This document shows positions 61,858-64,000 of a stretch of DNA of 64,000 nucleotides, piece after piece (the stretch's first letter is position 1; each line of letters starts with the position of its first letter). Location of the stretch: the NCBI RefSeq assembly GCF_011090165.1, contig NZ_JAADJT010000007.1:1-64000 (forward strand), given 5' to 3'. The notes below the pieces were generated by a model. It saw only the letters and a list, made by a program, of their open reading frames with translations. It did no database searches and was not told where the DNA came from. The stretch is from Duganella aceris (GTDB lineage: Bacteria; Pseudomonadota; Gammaproteobacteria; Burkholderiales; Burkholderiaceae_D). A program made the translations under genes and the position numbers.

Positions 61858-63242
61858 TGCGCGCTGCACTCGCACAAATTCTGCCTTCGATCACCGGCGC
61901 CACATTGATTGGCGACGGTGACGCTGTATTTAATGGCGTGTCGACCGACAGCCGCAATGTCTTCGCAGGTTCGCTGTTCGTCGCGCTGCGCGGCGAGGTG
62001 TTCGACGCCCACGACTTCCTGGCGCAAGTCGCGGAGAAGGGCGCCGCCGCCGTCGTGGTGGAAGAGCTGCCCGAGGGTTGGACCTTGCCTGCGATCGTCG
62101 TGCCGAACACGCTGGTCGCGCTGGGCCAGATCGCCAATTACTGGCGCCGCCAGTTCGCGATGCCGGTGATCGGCGTCACGGGCAGCAACGGCAAGACCAC
62201 GGTCAAGGAAATGATCGCCGCGATCCTGGCCGCCGCCCACGGCGACGAAGGCCGCCTGGCCACGCGCGGCAACCTGAATAACGAAATCGGCGTGCCGCTG
62301 ACGCTGTTCCGCATGGAAGCGAAACAGGAAGCGGCCGTGATCGAGATGGGCATGAACCATCCGGGCGAGATCGGCCGCCTGGCCGCGATCGCCGAAGCGG
62401 GCATCGCCATGGTCAACAACGCCCAGCGCGAACACCAGGAATTCATGCACACGGTGGAAGCGGTGGCGCGCGAAAACGGCGCCGTGCTGGCCGCGCTGCC
62501 GGGCGACGGCGTCGCCGTGTTCCCGCATGGCGACGAGTTCACGCCGGTGTGGGAAGAACTGTCCGCCGGCCGCCGCGCGCTGCGCTTCGGGCTGACCAAG
62601 GATGCGGAAGTGAGCTGCACCTTCCGCGCCGGCGACTTCGGCAGCGAGATGTTCGTCACCATCGGCGAAGCCGAGGCCGATGTGCAGCAGTTCTTCGTCA
62701 ACCTGCAAGCGGCGGGCGAACATAATGTGCGCAACGCGCTGGCCGCCGTGGCTTGCACGTACGCGGCGGGCATCGCGCTCGAAAAAATCAAGCTGGGACT
62801 CGACACCTTCGCGCCGGTCAGCGGCCGTCTGCAGAAGAAGGCCGCGACCAACGGCGCGGTCGTCATCGACGACAGCTACAACGCCAATCCGGATTCGGTG
62901 CGCGCCGCCATCGACGTGCTGGCCAAGGCCGCCGCGCCGCGCGTGCTGGTGCTGGGCGACATGGGCGAAGTCGGCACGCAGGGCCGCGAGTTCCACGAAG
63001 AGATCGGCGCTTACGCGCAGAGCAAAGGCATCGAACAGGTGCTGGTCACCGGCGAACTGGCCGCGCACATGGTGGGCGCGTCGGTTCGTCATTTTGAAAA
63101 CTTCGGCGATCTGCTGGCTGCTGTCGATGCAGCCGTGACGCCGGATGCAACCGTATTAATCAAGGGCTCCCGCTTCATGAAAATGGAACGGGTCGTGCAG
63201 CATTTGATTGGATCGCAACAAGCTAACAAGGAAAGTCACTAA
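61857..63242 (+). CDS. murF: UDP-N-acetylmuramoyl-tripeptide:D-alanyl-D-alanine ligase
   Basis: This 461-aa Mur ligase completes the UDP-MurNAc-pentapeptide. The ATP loop is [43 protein letters not shown] and the C-terminal [18 protein letters not shown] are typical of MurF. ATG 61857 shares its A with the murE TGA. A TTG one codon up is not needed. mraY follows by two bases. Confidence 0.96.
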   Translation: MRAALAQILPSITGATLIGDGDAVFNGVSTDSRNVFAGSLFVALRGEVFDAHDFLAQVAEKGAAAVVVEELPEGWTLPAIVVPNTLVALGQIANYWRRQFAMPVIGVTGSNGKTTVKEMIAAILAAAHGDEGRLATRGNLNNEIGVPLTLFRMEAKQEAAVIEMGMNHPGEIGRLAAIAEAGIAMVNNAQREHQEFMHTVEAVARENGAVLAALPGDGVAVFPHGDEFTPVWEELSAGRRALRFGLTKDAEVSCTFRAGDFGSEMFVTIGEAEADVQQFFVNLQAAGEHNVRNALAAVACTYAAGIALEKIKLGLDTFAPVSGRLQKKAATNGAVVIDDSYNANPDSVRAAIDVLAKAAAPRVLVLGDMGEVGTQGREFHEEIGAYAQSKGIEQVLVTGELAAHMVGASVRHFENFGDLLAAVDAAVTPDATVLIKGSRFMKMERVVQHLIGSQQANKESH

Positions 63243-63244
63243 TC

Positions 63245-64000
63245 ATGCTGCTTTGGCTCGCACACTATTTTCAACAAGACGTCGGACCGCTCCGCGTGTT
63301 CAGTTTCATCACCTTCCGCGCGGTGTTCGCGACGATCACCGCGCTGGTGATCGGCCTGGCCGCCGGCCCGGCCGTGATCCGCAAGCTGACCGCCATGAAG
63401 TACGGCCAGGCCGTGCGCACCGACGGTCCGCAGACCCACTTGAAAAAACACGGTACCCCAACCATGGGCGGCGTGCTGCTGCTGATCTCCATCGGCGTTT
63501 CCACGCTGCTGTGGTGCGACCTGTCGAACCGCCTGATCTGGCCGGTGCTGGTGGTGACGCTGGGCTTCGGCGCGGTCGGCTGGGTCGACGACTACCGCAA
63601 GGTGGTGCGCCAGGATCCCGAGGGCATGCGTTCGGCGGAAAAATACTTCTGGCAGTCGCTGGTCGGCCTGTCCGCCGCGCTGTACCTGGCGTTCTCGGTG
63701 TCGGTGTCGGAGCCGAGCGCCGGCAAGGTGTTCGAGCTGTTCTTTGCCTGGGTGCAGTCGGGCTTCGAGCTGGATCTGCCGCCGAAGGCCGACTTGATCG
63801 TGCCGTTCTTCAAGACCATCAGCTATCCGCTGGGCGTGTGGGGCTTCATCGCGTTGACCTACTGCGTCATCGTCGGCACCAGCAACGCGGTCAACTTCAC
63901 CGACGGCCTGGATGGCCTGGCGATCATGCCGACCATCCTGGTCGGTTCGGCGCTCGGCCTGTTCGCCTACCTGACCGGTAGCGCCACCTATTCGCGTTAC
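63245..64000 (+). CDS. mraY: Phospho-N-acetylmuramoyl-pentapeptide transferase (partial, 3' end outside window)
   Basis: The first 252 codons are present, and the frame is open to the window edge. MraY transfers phospho-MurNAc-pentapeptide to undecaprenyl phosphate (lipid I). Visible marks are [41 protein letters not shown], the Asp pair in [10 protein letters not shown] and [16 protein letters not shown] with the catalytic Asp residues. About 110 residues remain beyond the edge. Confidence 0.95.
   Translation, partial: MLLWLAHYFQQDVGPLRVFSFITFRAVFATITALVIGLAAGPAVIRKLTAMKYGQAVRTDGPQTHLKKHGTPTMGGVLLLISIGVSTLLWCDLSNRLIWPVLVVTLGFGAVGWVDDYRKVVRQDPEGMRSAEKYFWQSLVGLSAALYLAFSVSVSEPSAGKVFELFFAWVQSGFELDLPPKADLIVPFFKTISYPLGVWGFIALTYCVIVGTSNAVNFTDGLDGLAIMPTILVGSALGLFAYLTGSATYSRY

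Overview
The window is a high-GC, Gram-negative bacterial chromosome segment. Gene content points to a betaproteobacterium of the Burkholderiales, most likely Oxalobacteraceae (a Massilia/Duganella-like organism). The evidence is two Burkholderia-type trimeric porins, an ftsX-ftsE-ftsY/rpoH neighbourhood, a CIRCE-controlled sigma-32 gene, the methyl-accepting chemotaxis protein type, and a pectin-degrading, TonB-dependent lifestyle. The family-level name is an inference. I see no phage, insertion sequence, CRISPR array, tRNA or rRNA.

Layout. 1-4.2 kb: an NhaR-like regulator divergent from a DUF475-TerD-AIM24-TerD stress/metal-resistance operon. 4.2-8 kb: a porin, a DHA2 drug exporter and an HDOD protein. 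8-14 kb: a GntR regulator with kdgD, ketoglutarate-semialdehyde dehydrogenase, a lactonase and a GH43 lipoprotein. 14-20.3 kb (minus strand): two pectin methylesterases, a GH28 polygalacturonase and a rhamnogalacturonan acetylesterase. 20.4-26.7 kb: a TonB-dependent receptor and a second GntR regulator, divergent from garD and udh. Together 8-26.7 kb encodes pectin attack outside the cytoplasm and the whole oxidative galacturonate route (uronate dehydrogenase, lactonase, galactarate dehydratase, KdgD, semialdehyde dehydrogenase) ending in 2-oxoglutarate. No dedicated inner-membrane hexuronate importer is present.

26.7-35 kb: an ABC exporter whose permease is fused to a CPBP intramembrane-protease domain, signal peptidase I, a degenerate P450-like protein, gamma-glutamyltransferase, small proteins and rpoH. 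35.4-38 kb: ftsX, ftsE, ftsY. 38.2-46 kb: a MerR regulator with a CarH/LitR-type B12 domain, divergent from a seven-gene operon (FAD oxidoreductase, DUF1365, cyclopropane-synthase-like methyltransferase, chalcone-isomerase-like protein, MFS, DUF3833, SDR). This looks like a light- or cobalamin-controlled membrane-lipid remodelling module. 46-56 kb: an AEC transporter, a TauD-type oxygenase, a chemoreceptor, a second porin with a long structured leader, a thiamine-diphosphate enzyme, RNase P RNA and glycerol kinase. 56.7-64 kb: the start of the division/cell-wall cluster (mraZ, rsmH, ftsL, ftsI, murE, murF, mraY), cut by the window end.

The most unusual signals are: (1) two ~90-bp near-perfect palindromes that abut stop codons, share fixed blocks and carry a fully different but mirrored 14-nt module; (2) the CarH-like regulator and its lipid operon; (3) a shrunken P450 homologue that has lost the ExxR glutamate; (4) the ABC-permease/CPBP fusion; (5) two unrelated GntR operator systems controlling one catabolic pathway. 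Coordinates and motifs were read by hand, family assignments come from recognition of sequence signatures, and no database search was run.
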